From positions 13,509 to 77,508 of the forward strand of contig JADHVS010000001.1 in the NCBI GenBank assembly GCA_016783865.1: DNA of 64,000 nucleotides, in the 5' to 3' direction. Every line of letters begins with the position of its first letter. The stretch's first letter is position 1. Origin of the DNA: Bacteroidales bacterium (lineage in GTDB: Bacteria; Bacteroidota; Bacteroidia; Bacteroidales; SM23-62). The position numbers were made by a program, and so were the translations under genes. This document shows positions 7,917 through 16,600 of the stretch, one piece after another. Below the pieces are notes generated by a model. That model saw only the letters and a program-made list of their open reading frames with translations. It did not search any database and was not told the origin of the DNA.

Positions 7917-9254
7917 TTAAATGGAACGGGATAAAATATTTTTAATATCAAAAATTAAATAAAATGGGATATTGAATAGCCTGAAGTTTTTGCCTTTTGG
8001 CGTTTTTATATCTTCAATTGAATATTTACCCGAGTGGATTCTTATGGCAATATTTTGCCCGGATTCATCCATGTAGAGAAGTAGAGATTTTAATTTGCCT
8101 GTTGAACCTGATTTTACTTCAATTGGGATTAGTTGCCCTTCATATAGTTGAATGTAATCCAGCTCCGCAGTGGATGACTTTTTATCTCTTACCCAGAAGG
8201 AAAGATTGCGTAATGCTGATCTCTCATTTGCCAATAACTCCTGTCCTGTAATGTGTTCAGAAACATTACCTTTATATACATTTTCGATGTTTTGAGCTTT
8301 AATCAAATCTAATTGTAAACCCGCTTTATAGTTCATTAACCCGGTATCAACAACATGTAATCGGGGTTTTTTCTTACGGTTTGGCAGCAGTGGTATTGTG
8401 TGTGATGTTTGAGGGTAAACCAGGTTAACAAGCATTGTTTTTTCCAATGTTAAAAATGCTTCCTTGATTTCACGACTTTTATACTCAGAATTACCAAATT
8501 TTTCAAATGTGATCCTTTTTCCAGCTTCGGCAAATGCAGAATTGATAATGTGGCGTATATACTGAACCTGAGCTGAGGAATTGGCATATTTTTCAACATC
8601 TTCAAGGTAGGAGAGGATGAGAGATTCATAGATGGTGCTTAGTCTTGAGATATCTCTGTTTTCCTTATAATTGTTAACTATTTCAGGCATGCCACCAATT
8701 AAGGTGTATTGAAAGAAAAGTTTTAATAATCCCCCATGTGCATAATCAGGTATAGAATGCTGAGTTAAGATATCCAGATACTGCTTTTCATTGCTAGCAA
8801 TTAAGAACTCCCGGAAAGAACATGGACGTAATAACATGTATTCAACTCTTCCTGCCGGAAAGGCTGTTTTTTGGTCCATAATATTTTCCAAAAGTGAGCC
8901 GGCTGTTATAATGTATAAATCGGGAGTTTCTTCGTAAAAGTATCTTAAAAAGGCAACAGCTTTTGGGGAATTTTGAATTTCATCAATAAAAATAAGGGTT
9001 TTTTTATGGCTCCGCAGAATTTTTCCATAGAGAAACAATGCTGCTAGCATGTCTTGAAAACTGTAATCATTCTCAAATAAAGCTTTCTCTTCTTTTAATT
9101 CAAGGTTAAGATAAAGGAATTGTTCAAACTCCTTTCCAAACATTTTTACCAGACTGGTTTTTCCCACTTGACGTGCCCCACGCAATACAAGCGGTTTTCG
9201 CTCTTTCTTGTTAGCCCAGGTCCTTAAATCTTCTATTTTTAACCTACTGAACAT
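7917..9254 (-). CDS. AAA_14/DUF4143 ATP-binding protein
   Basis: 445 residues. Walker A GARQVGKT at 26-33 and Walker B IFIDEIQ with Asp91-Glu92, followed by the sensor-like YIITAGSLLE. The C-terminal half is the DUF4143 domain, with a PD-(D/E)xK-nuclease-like pattern in ELDYIQLYEGQLIPIEVKSG. The family is widespread, often in many copies per genome and often next to mobile DNA. The biochemical role is not established. Monocistronic on the minus strand. Upstream (9276-9361) lie three 33-bp-spaced repeats that probably regulate it. Confidence 0.9.
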   Translation of the reverse strand: MFSRLKIEDLRTWANKKERKPLVLRGARQVGKTSLVKMFGKEFEQFLYLNLELKEEKALFENDYSFQDMLAALFLYGKILRSHKKTLIFIDEIQNSPKAVAFLRYFYEETPDLYIITAGSLLENIMDQKTAFPAGRVEYMLLRPCSFREFLIASNEKQYLDILTQHSIPDYAHGGLLKLFFQYTLIGGMPEIVNNYKENRDISRLSTIYESLILSYLEDVEKYANSSAQVQYIRHIINSAFAEAGKRITFEKFGNSEYKSREIKEAFLTLEKTMLVNLVYPQTSHTIPLLPNRKKKPRLHVVDTGLMNYKAGLQLDLIKAQNIENVYKGNVSEHITGQELLANERSALRNLSFWVRDKKSSTAELDYIQLYEGQLIPIEVKSGSTGKLKSLLLYMDESGQNIAIRIHSGKYSIEDIKTPKGKNFRLFNIPFYLIFDIKNILSRSI

Positions 9255-9275
9255 GAGGGGAATAATTATTTATTT

Positions 9276-9361
9276 GTTATAAATGAAAGGTAAATATATT
9301 AATTACACGTATTAAAAGCAAGGTTTATTTGCATATTTTATGTACTAAAAGAAAGGTAATT
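9276..9361 (-). promoter_or_regulatory. Three operator-like direct repeats at 33-bp spacing upstream of the ATPase gene
   Basis: Units at 9276-9295, 9309-9328 and 9342-9361 (plus strand consensus GTAxTAAAAGxAAGGTxxxT). Each matches the third unit at 15 of 20 positions. The starts are exactly 33 bp apart, about three helical turns. On the minus strand the core reads ACCTTTC, with TACCTTTC in units 1 and 3, close to the Bacteroidota -7 box TAnnTTTG. Nothing else is recognised in the 9255-9593 gap. Confidence 0.6.
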
Positions 9362-9593
9362 AAACTACCCCGGGGTAGAACCTCGAGGAATTCTTTTGAT
9401 TAAAATCTAAATCCATCCAGCCCATCTCACCTCAATATTTAGTATTCTGAATAGGTATTTCACGTGATTTTACTATTTATCAGGATTAGAATCTGTGTTG
9501 CCTTTCTTTTTTTCCCTGAAAGGCTTAATTTTAACGACCTGAGTATTTCTAATCTCTTACGGTTAAATAATTATTTACTTAATCTATCAATAC

Positions 9594-11057
9594 ATGAAAC
9601 GGCGCGAATTTTCAAAGTACAGCCTGTTGCTCGGAATTGGTGCACTGGCCGGGACCAAAATATCCTGTACAAATCCATCCGGCATCCAGGAAAATGCATA
9701 CCAGGAACCTTCATGCAAACTGCCTGCAAAGACATGCGATGTGGTGGTGGCCGGAGGAGGGACAGCCGGCGTGGTGGCAGCAATAGCAGCAGCACGAACC
9801 GGGGCTAAAACTATTCTTATTGAAGCAAAAGGCTATCCTGGTGGTACTGTCACCGAAGGGGGAACCGCACTCCACAGCTATTACAATATCTGGAAAGCTT
9901 TTCCCGGATCGGAAAAACGTCAGGTGGTAAAAGGTATCGCCCAGGAAATTATTGATAGATTACTATTGATCGGTGGAACATGCGGACATGCCGAAATGTT
10001 TGCCGGGGCCGATTTTGATTCGGTCTGCACTGCTATCGATACCGAATTATATAAGTTGGTTGCCTTTGAAATGCTGGTAGAAGCAGGTGTTACAGTTTAT
10101 GTTAATACATTGCTGACAGGAGCCATCAGGGAAGGGTCTGCTGTGAAAGGAGTGATCACTGAAAGCCGGTCAGGCCGTGAAGTCATTTATGCGAAATCAT
10201 TTATCGACTGCACTGCTTATGGCGACCTGGCAGCCTATGCCGGTGCAGAGTTCACCGAACCAAACGATTATGATGTCTGCAACAGCATCGGTATGGGGAA
10301 TGTGGATATTACCACCTTGTATGATTATTTCAATAACCAGGAGGATATCTACCAGCTAAGCCATGGCACAAGAGGAGGCAAGGATGATCAGATAGTCAGG
10401 GTCCAGGGAAGAATGGTCAATGTACCCCAGGAATTTATCGATGGAGCCTCTGAAATCGGAATGAGTATGGTTACCACTACAGTGCACGATAATTATCTGA
10501 TGTTCATTAAGTTTAACATGAAACTGCCGGAGAGCCCCACCGACCGCGATACTGTTGCAAAAGCCGAACTGGAACTCAGACAGCGGCAATTTAAAGGAGT
10601 TGAACTGTTTAAGAAATTCATCCCCGGTTGCGAAAAGTCATTCATTGCCCGGACCAGCCCTTCGCTGAATATCCGACGCGGCAGATGCATTACCTGTGAC
10701 TATGATATCACCCATGAGGATGTGACCGAAGCCAGGCATTTCGACGATGAAGTATTTGTATACGGATTCCACGACTGGGCACCTAAGTACCGTGTAAAAG
10801 ATGCAGGGACCTATGGCATTCCATACCGTGCATTGTGCGTAAAAGGTATTGAAAACCTTTTTGTTTCGGGAATGATGATCACCTCCGACCGCAGATCCCA
10901 TATGTCGACGCGGAATACGGTCAGCTGTTTCGGGCAGGGACAGGCAACAGGAACGGCAGCAGCTTTATGTGCTCAGAAGGAATACGGTTCACGTGACCTG
11001 CCTTTCACCGGGTTAAGAACAAAGCTTGAACAGGATGGTGTATATTTTGAGAGTTAG
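9594..11057 (+). CDS. Exported FAD-dependent oxidoreductase (FAD_oxidored family)
   Basis: 487 residues. The N-terminus MKRREFSKYSLLLGIGALAG has a twin-arginine-type motif (RRxFxK) and hydrophobic core, so Tat export is likely. The dinucleotide-binding motif is VVAGGGTAG (GGGTAG at 54-59), followed by the acidic residue Glu77 at the end of the second strand. The C-terminal part has NLFVSGMMITSDRRSHMST and ATGTAAALCAQ, typical of the family. The substrate is unknown. Family members often sit in polysaccharide utilisation loci. Here it opens the pectin locus and is followed by an acetylesterase remnant. Confidence 0.85.
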   Translation: MKRREFSKYSLLLGIGALAGTKISCTNPSGIQENAYQEPSCKLPAKTCDVVVAGGGTAGVVAAIAAARTGAKTILIEAKGYPGGTVTEGGTALHSYYNIWKAFPGSEKRQVVKGIAQEIIDRLLLIGGTCGHAEMFAGADFDSVCTAIDTELYKLVAFEMLVEAGVTVYVNTLLTGAIREGSAVKGVITESRSGREVIYAKSFIDCTAYGDLAAYAGAEFTEPNDYDVCNSIGMGNVDITTLYDYFNNQEDIYQLSHGTRGGKDDQIVRVQGRMVNVPQEFIDGASEIGMSMVTTTVHDNYLMFIKFNMKLPESPTDRDTVAKAELELRQRQFKGVELFKKFIPGCEKSFIARTSPSLNIRRGRCITCDYDITHEDVTEARHFDDEVFVYGFHDWAPKYRVKDAGTYGIPYRALCVKGIENLFVSGMMITSDRRSHMSTRNTVSCFGQGQATGTAAALCAQKEYGSRDLPFTGLRTKLEQDGVYFES

Positions 11058-11117
11058 GTAATAGCAAAGTAGTCATCCCGAATTTACCTGCCTGCCGGCA
11101 CATTCCCCGGTCAGGAC

Positions 11118-11330
11118 GAGGAATTAAAGGACAATTCTCATCACAGCACATACGGTGCCTATCAACTTGCCAGATGTGTTGTTAACGGAATCCGGGAGAA
11201 CCGGCTTAAGCTAACTGAATACCTGTTGGATGATTTACCAGGCTTTGATCCCGGTAAACCTGATCCTTACAGCACCTGGGACCTGCCACGCAGTCCGGCC
11301 ATTGATCTTGTCGCCCCGGAAGGAAGGTAA
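11118..11330 (+). pseudogene. Rhamnogalacturonan acetylesterase (SGNH) C-terminal remnant
   Basis: An open frame without a start reads DNSHHSTYGAYQLARCVVNG, then LKLTEYLLDDLPGFDPGKPD and ends LVAPEGR-stop at 11330. This is the C-terminal segment of SGNH-type rhamnogalacturonan acetylesterases, including the Asp-x-x-His pair region (DNSHH). All upstream domains are missing: only a REP-like string (GTCATCCCGAATTT, GCCTGCCGGC) lies between it and the oxidoreductase stop. So the gene has been reduced to about 70 codons. It cannot encode an active enzyme. Confidence 0.8.
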
Positions 11331-11340
11331 GCTCTGGTGC

Positions 11341-12501
11341 TTATCTCTCCATCTTGTACATCTCCGATCCTGCCAGCAGGAAACATCCCAGCCCATAATC
11401 TTCAAAATCAGGAACCCTTTTATATGTGACAGGCTGGCCCGTGGATGGCTCCTTGCCTGTTGACTGGACATATCCGAGAAAACCGTTGTCATGCACTGCT
11501 TTGGTGGCCATAGCATTCCAGGCTTTAATTACTGCTGGACGATATTTGTCGGCGGAGAGGAAATTATTGTTAATCCCCCAGGCTATTCCATAGACAAAAA
11601 GAGATGTCCCCGTGGTTTCCCTGCCTCCAAAGTTACCCGGATCATGCAAGCTGGCATTCCAGAATCCATCCTTTCTCTGTACTTTAAGAATGGCTTCACA
11701 CATTTCTTTATATGTACGCATATACTCTTCCCGGTATGGATGATCTTCCGGAAGGACATTCATTACACGAACCAGGGCAGCAAGCACCCAGCCGTTCCCC
11801 CTTGACCAGTAGCAATCTTCGCCGTTCGGTTCTGTGTATGGAGGATCATAATCGGCGTCCCTCCACCATAGGCCTTCCTCAAGATTGTACAACCCGTTCT
11901 CACCGTGGGATTCCTTAGTAAACAGGTACATTTCATGCATCCGGTCAATATAGGAGCTGTCTTCATAAATCATTCCCAGTCTGGCAAACACCGGCATGGC
12001 CATCTGCAGGGCATCGATCCAGTTCCAGTCATCTATCTTATCCGTTCTTAGCATGCTGTCGACCGATGCCTTGATGTATTCGATCCTTTCAGGTTGCGGA
12101 TCCAGTTGGTACAGATCAATATAGGTCTGCCCCGCACATTGGTTGTCGGCATTCCTTGTAAAAGTTTCTCCGTCCCGCAGGTTCCACCCGTGAAACTCAC
12201 CCCACCTGACAGCATAATCATAATATTCATGACGGGGATCCATCCTGTAGAGTTCCATAAGGCCTTCATAATAAACCGACCGGGTCCATATATTACTGGC
12301 CCTTTCCTTATTCGTTATAATAGTTTTACCCACATCCGGCCATTTCTCAATAAAATATGCGTTGCAGGTAGTCATGGTTTCAAGTATCTTTTCCCGGGAC
12401 ATGAGCTCCTGGCTCTTCGTAGAACATCCTGAAGTGAGGATGATCACTGAAAAAAATACAAGACTTACAGGCAGGATCTTTTTCTTTCTCATTGTTGACA
12501 T
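11341..12501 (-). CDS. GH105 unsaturated rhamnogalacturonyl hydrolase (YteR/RhiN-like) lipoprotein
   Basis: 386 residues with a lipoprotein signal (ILTSGC, Cys26). The (alpha/alpha)6-barrel signatures of GH105 are visible: NIWTRSVYYEGL, WNWIDALQMAMPVF with the likely catalytic Asp163, CYWSRGNGWVLAAL and ETTGTSLFVYGIAWGI. Known family members remove the unsaturated galacturonate left at the non-reducing end by lyases. It fits the adjacent PL22 gene, 24 bp upstream on the same strand, so the two are probably cotranscribed. Full length compared with the family. Confidence 0.9.
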   Translation of the reverse strand: MSTMRKKKILPVSLVFFSVIILTSGCSTKSQELMSREKILETMTTCNAYFIEKWPDVGKTIITNKERASNIWTRSVYYEGLMELYRMDPRHEYYDYAVRWGEFHGWNLRDGETFTRNADNQCAGQTYIDLYQLDPQPERIEYIKASVDSMLRTDKIDDWNWIDALQMAMPVFARLGMIYEDSSYIDRMHEMYLFTKESHGENGLYNLEEGLWWRDADYDPPYTEPNGEDCYWSRGNGWVLAALVRVMNVLPEDHPYREEYMRTYKEMCEAILKVQRKDGFWNASLHDPGNFGGRETTGTSLFVYGIAWGINNNFLSADKYRPAVIKAWNAMATKAVHDNGFLGYVQSTGKEPSTGQPVTYKRVPDFEDYGLGCFLLAGSEMYKMER

Positions 12502-12525
12502 GGTATTAATTTGTTAATTAGTTTC

Positions 12526-13788
12526 TTATTTAATCCCGGCAAATTCAACGGCATACACCTGGGTGCTCCCTTCAAAATTTGCCCTGAAAATAATCCATTT
12601 CCCATCGGGAGAGAAGTGTACATTGGGCTCAAGGCGATAGTCATGGTTTTTCATATTAACCAGCTTTTCTGACGACAGGCTATCGTTTTCCGGTCTGAAC
12701 AGGTAGAGCCACATCCCATCTTTTGCCAGTGCCACCTGGGAGGAATCCCCTCCGTCACCGGCAAACAGTTGCTGGTCAGGTGAAATATTAAAATGGATGG
12801 ACCATTCATCCCTTTTCATGCCATACCCGGTTTCCTTCCCTGTTGACAGGTCGAGCCCTGCCAGATAAAATGTCTCCCCTCTCGGGATCTGCAGGTCAAA
12901 CCAGATGGTTTCGCCATCCCTGCTGAAAAATTCATGTCCTGCGATCTCCCGGTGAACCGTTCTCTCATGCATCATCCTGGCCTGTGATGTTTGGATATTT
13001 ACGGTCCATATCCTGTCAAGGAGGTGCCACGGGCCCTCATGGCAGAACATCAGGAGTCCCGGATCTGTGGGGGAGAACTGGACGTGGTTCAGCCAGGCTG
13101 TATCACTGAAGACTTTCCGCAGTTTCCCGGTTTCAACCTCGATCGTAAAAAGGGAATGCGGAAGCCTTGCTTCGAAGATCTTATTAAAGAAGTCACCCTT
13201 ACGCGGAAACTGACGCAATAGTTCGGTTTTTTCCTTTCCGCTGGCCACTCCGCCAAGCAGGGTCTCATCCGCATTCAGGGTGGTAATGTTCCCCCTGATG
13301 CTGTCCGGAAATACATAGATCAAATTTGTCTCCAGGGATTCTACGTGTGTGGAAAAAACGCTGTCTCCACTCTGGTAGAAAACTTCTCTTCTGGTCTTTC
13401 CGGTTATCTCGCCTGATATCCTGGATGGATGATTGGTAATACGGATCTTTTCAAGTGTTTTCAGGTTCAGCGTATACAATTGCCTGTTCCCATACTCTGA
13501 ATATACCTGGTCGTTGGTATTCTCCGGATAATCCCCGTAAAAAACCATAAGGTCCCCTTCATCAGACAAAGCAGGAATGAACGGATTATTATGAAAGTAG
13601 AAACTTCTGTTGTTTCCATCCGGCCCGGTCAGGCGAACAACGCGGTGGTACGTATCCTGATCGATCCATTCATCGGGCATGGGAACGGTTCCTCCGGTTT
13701 CAAGAACAGGAACTGCAGGTTCATGGCAGGCTGCAAGAACAAAAACTGCACAAGCTGCAAAGATGCGAAGTTGATAGTTCATTTTCAT
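12526..13788 (-). CDS. PL22-type oligogalacturonate lyase-like lipoprotein
   Basis: Beta-propeller protein with PL22 signatures: YHRVVRLTG, FYFHNNPFIP, HVQFSPTDPGLLMFCHEG, DRIWTVN, REIAGHEF and HFSPDGKWIIFRAN. The last repeats resemble TolB. Known PL22 enzymes split short oligogalacturonides with Mn-dependent chemistry. I place the start at ATG 13788 (MKMNYQLRIF), which gives a lipoprotein signal ending VLAAC. The frame opens earlier at ATG 13827, but that adds 13 residues before the signal. It is the first gene of a likely PL22-GH105 minus-strand pair. Confidence 0.85.
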   Translation of the reverse strand: MKMNYQLRIFAACAVFVLAACHEPAVPVLETGGTVPMPDEWIDQDTYHRVVRLTGPDGNNRSFYFHNNPFIPALSDEGDLMVFYGDYPENTNDQVYSEYGNRQLYTLNLKTLEKIRITNHPSRISGEITGKTRREVFYQSGDSVFSTHVESLETNLIYVFPDSIRGNITTLNADETLLGGVASGKEKTELLRQFPRKGDFFNKIFEARLPHSLFTIEVETGKLRKVFSDTAWLNHVQFSPTDPGLLMFCHEGPWHLLDRIWTVNIQTSQARMMHERTVHREIAGHEFFSRDGETIWFDLQIPRGETFYLAGLDLSTGKETGYGMKRDEWSIHFNISPDQQLFAGDGGDSSQVALAKDGMWLYLFRPENDSLSSEKLVNMKNHDYRLEPNVHFSPDGKWIIFRANFEGSTQVYAVEFAGIK

Positions 13789-14008
13789 GGATGGTAATAT
13801 TGATATGCTAAAGTAAGGAATATACACTTTATATGAAGGTAGATTGCTGGAAAATCTGTATTCCTAAGGGTTTAGGATTTGTCATAAAGGAACCGATTTT
13901 ATAAATTTATTCACGGATTACATAAAGGACAGGATTGCTTTAATCCTTAGTAGAGATAATAGTCAATATTGTACCATTAACTAAATACTCCTGGAGAATA
14001 AATTAATT

Positions 14009-15730
14009 ATGAAATCAGATAAAACAATCTTTGTTGTAATGCTTCTTTTCATCCTGGTTCCCGGGCAGTCAAATATAACCCATTGCCAGTCATCCTTCCC
14101 AAACAAGGTTAATATTGACGTAAACCTCGACGCAAAAAAAGGTCCATTGAATCCGGTATGGGCATGGTTCGGGCATGATGAACCTAACTATACCTATATG
14201 AAAGACGGGAAAAAACTCCTGTCAGAAATCTCGGACGCTTTTCCTGTTCCTGCTTTTGTACGCACGCATAACCTGCTTAATACAGGAGATGGAACAGCTG
14301 CCCTGAAATGGGGTTCAACCAATGTCTATACAGAGGATGAAGACGGCAATCCGGTGTACGACTGGAGGGTGATCGACAGGATATTCGATACCTACATAGA
14401 AACAGGTATTAAACCACTTGTTGAGATCGGGTTTATGCCTGAAGCACTTTCGGCAAACCCGCAACCTTACAGGCATTCATGGGATCCCGGCGACCCCTAT
14501 GGTAACATTTATACCGGATGGGCCTATCCCCCGAAAGATTATGAGAAATGGGCGGAACTTGTGTACCGGTGGGTTTCTCATTCTGTCGAACGATATGGAG
14601 CCGGGGAAGTATCCACCTGGTACTGGGAGCTCTGGAATGAACCAAATATAGGTTACTGGCAGGGTACAACGGAAGAATACATCAAACTGTATGATTATAC
14701 AGCAGACGCAGTAAAAAGGGCATTACCGGAGGCTGTCTTTGGAGGCCCTCATGTCACGGGTCCAAGCTGGGAAGTATCTGAAACTTTCTTACGTGAATTT
14801 CTTGACCACTGCCTTACCGGGACAAATTATGTCACCGGCGAGCAGGGATCACCACTCGATTTCATTGCCTTCCATGCAAAGGGCTCACCGAAGATAGTCG
14901 AAGACCGGGTGCGTATGGACCTGGGCAGGCAATTACGTGATATTTCAGATGGTTTTGAAATCGTTGCTTCTTATCCTGCATTGAAGCATCTTCCCATTAT
15001 AATCGGTGAATCGGATCCGGAAGGATGTGCCGCCTGTCCAATGGAGCATTATCCCCACAATGCTTACCGGAACGGGACCATGTATTCGAGTTATACGGCA
15101 GCCGCTTTCGCCCGCAAACTGGACCTGGCGGAATATTATGGAGTGAATTTCCTTGGAGCAGTAACCTGGGCATTTGAATTCGAGGACCAGCCATGGTTTA
15201 ACGGATTTCGTGACCTGGCAACCAATGGCGTGGATAAACCTGTACTGAATGTATTCAGGATGTTCGGGATGATGCAGGGACAGAGGGTGGAAGTCAGCTG
15301 CAACAGGGCCTATGACCTATTTACAATCCGGGATTCAAGCGTAAGGGGAGACCAGCCTGATATTGGTGCACTGGCTGCAAAAGGGGAACATTCGGCTACA
15401 ATAATGGTATGGAATTACCATGATGATAATATTCTGCTACCTGAAACTCCTGTCACAATAGGCATCAGTGGCGTTCCTGAAGGAAGTGTCATGCTCAGGC
15501 ATTACCGGATCGACCAGGATCACAGCAATGCCTATGAACGATGGAAGAATATGGGATCCCCGCAGGATCCGACAAGCGAACAGTACCGGGAACTTGAGAA
15601 GGCCGGCCAACTGCAAATGATGGATTCCCCGCAGTGGCTGACAGTTAAGGATGGAATGCTTGGTATACACATGGACTTGCCCGGGCAGGGTGTTTCGTTA
15701 CTTGAATTCATCTGGCACACCGGGTATTAA
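14009..15730 (+). CDS. GH39-like glycoside hydrolase
   Basis: 573 residues with a signal peptide (hydrophobic core 7-18). TIM-barrel clan A residues are clear: general acid/base Glu211 in YWELWNEPNIGYW and nucleophile Glu334 in PIIIGESDPEG, with GFMPEALSA in between as in xylosidases of family 39. The C-terminal 150 residues form a beta-rich domain. Family members act on xylosides, iduronides or rhamnogalacturonan-linked sugars; the pectin context suggests a side-chain sugar. Its 3' end overlaps the convergent DUF4861 gene by 33 bp. Divergent from PL22. Confidence 0.85.
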   Translation: MKSDKTIFVVMLLFILVPGQSNITHCQSSFPNKVNIDVNLDAKKGPLNPVWAWFGHDEPNYTYMKDGKKLLSEISDAFPVPAFVRTHNLLNTGDGTAALKWGSTNVYTEDEDGNPVYDWRVIDRIFDTYIETGIKPLVEIGFMPEALSANPQPYRHSWDPGDPYGNIYTGWAYPPKDYEKWAELVYRWVSHSVERYGAGEVSTWYWELWNEPNIGYWQGTTEEYIKLYDYTADAVKRALPEAVFGGPHVTGPSWEVSETFLREFLDHCLTGTNYVTGEQGSPLDFIAFHAKGSPKIVEDRVRMDLGRQLRDISDGFEIVASYPALKHLPIIIGESDPEGCAACPMEHYPHNAYRNGTMYSSYTAAAFARKLDLAEYYGVNFLGAVTWAFEFEDQPWFNGFRDLATNGVDKPVLNVFRMFGMMQGQRVEVSCNRAYDLFTIRDSSVRGDQPDIGALAAKGEHSATIMVWNYHDDNILLPETPVTIGISGVPEGSVMLRHYRIDQDHSNAYERWKNMGSPQDPTSEQYRELEKAGQLQMMDSPQWLTVKDGMLGIHMDLPGQGVSLLEFIWHTGY

Positions 15731-16582
15731 AATTTCAGATACATGTGACAAGAAATCTTCCAGTGTGTTTATTTCCTTTCCCTTCCCGCATGCTGAAGTT
15801 ATCCATGTTTCAAGTGATTTGGCTGGCTTCGAAATAATCAGGTACTGGGTACTGTCATCCAGATTCCCCTCAAAGTCACCTGGGTCAAAGATTATGGCTG
15901 CACCCAGTTCAACACTTTCAACAGCGACATCCTCGGGGTGCAATCCCCAGGTAGCTATATAATTGTCCCCTTTTGAAACTTTCTGTCCATTGTGATAATT
16001 GATGCCAGTAACAAACTGTACCGGGTCACCGCCAGGCACCATTGCTTCCACTTTTGCTTCACGTTTGCCGGAATAAACCGTCACCCGAACAATTACATCA
16101 ACTATACCATCCTTGTAAGGAATCCCTTCTGAGCGCATCTCCATATAAGAGGATGAACCTTCTTTGCTCACCGCGGCATATCGATTTGTTACCGGGTCAA
16201 GTGGAACGACTTTTTCACCATCCCAGAGCCGCACACCTCCAAGTCCAACCGTGGTCCCTGCTTTGTAATAATCCGCTCCCCATCCATTTTGCTGTTGTTC
16301 AGGAGTGGGATACCAGCGTGCCTCCAATAGTTCCAGTCCCGGCCTGGACTTGGAATAAACATCAATAGCAGCTTTCTTATCAAAGTAGATGCGCAAGCTC
16401 ATCCACTCATTCTCGATGGCAGGTCCATGATGACCCAGCTCACTGAATAAATCTCCGGTTTCAGAAGAGATCTCTGTTAAGTAAGCAGAACTGTCGGCTC
16501 TCAGGAAAAGACTTACTTCTGTCTTGTTCCGGTTTACACAACTGCAGCAGACAATGCAAAAGATAATCAGATAATACTTCAT
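15698..16582 (-). CDS. DUF4861 lipoprotein
   Basis: 294 residues with a lipoprotein-type signal (IVCCSC, Cys15). The body carries DUF4861 patterns: GPAIENEWMSLRIYFDKKAA, WGADYYKAGTTVGLGGVRLW, VEAMVPGGDPVQFVTGINYH and NYIATWGLHPED. DUF4861 genes are known to cluster with rhamnogalacturonan and pectin enzymes, but their activity is not established. It lies 18 bp downstream of the GH28 gene on the same strand and is probably cotranscribed with it. Overlaps the GH39 3' end by 33 bp. Confidence 0.85.
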   Translation of the reverse strand: MKYYLIIFCIVCCSCVNRNKTEVSLFLRADSSAYLTEISSETGDLFSELGHHGPAIENEWMSLRIYFDKKAAIDVYSKSRPGLELLEARWYPTPEQQQNGWGADYYKAGTTVGLGGVRLWDGEKVVPLDPVTNRYAAVSKEGSSSYMEMRSEGIPYKDGIVDVIVRVTVYSGKREAKVEAMVPGGDPVQFVTGINYHNGQKVSKGDNYIATWGLHPEDVAVESVELGAAIIFDPGDFEGNLDDSTQYLIISKPAKSLETWITSACGKGKEINTLEDFLSHVSEILIPGVPDEFK

Positions 16583-16600
16583 AATTTAATGGTTTAGATA

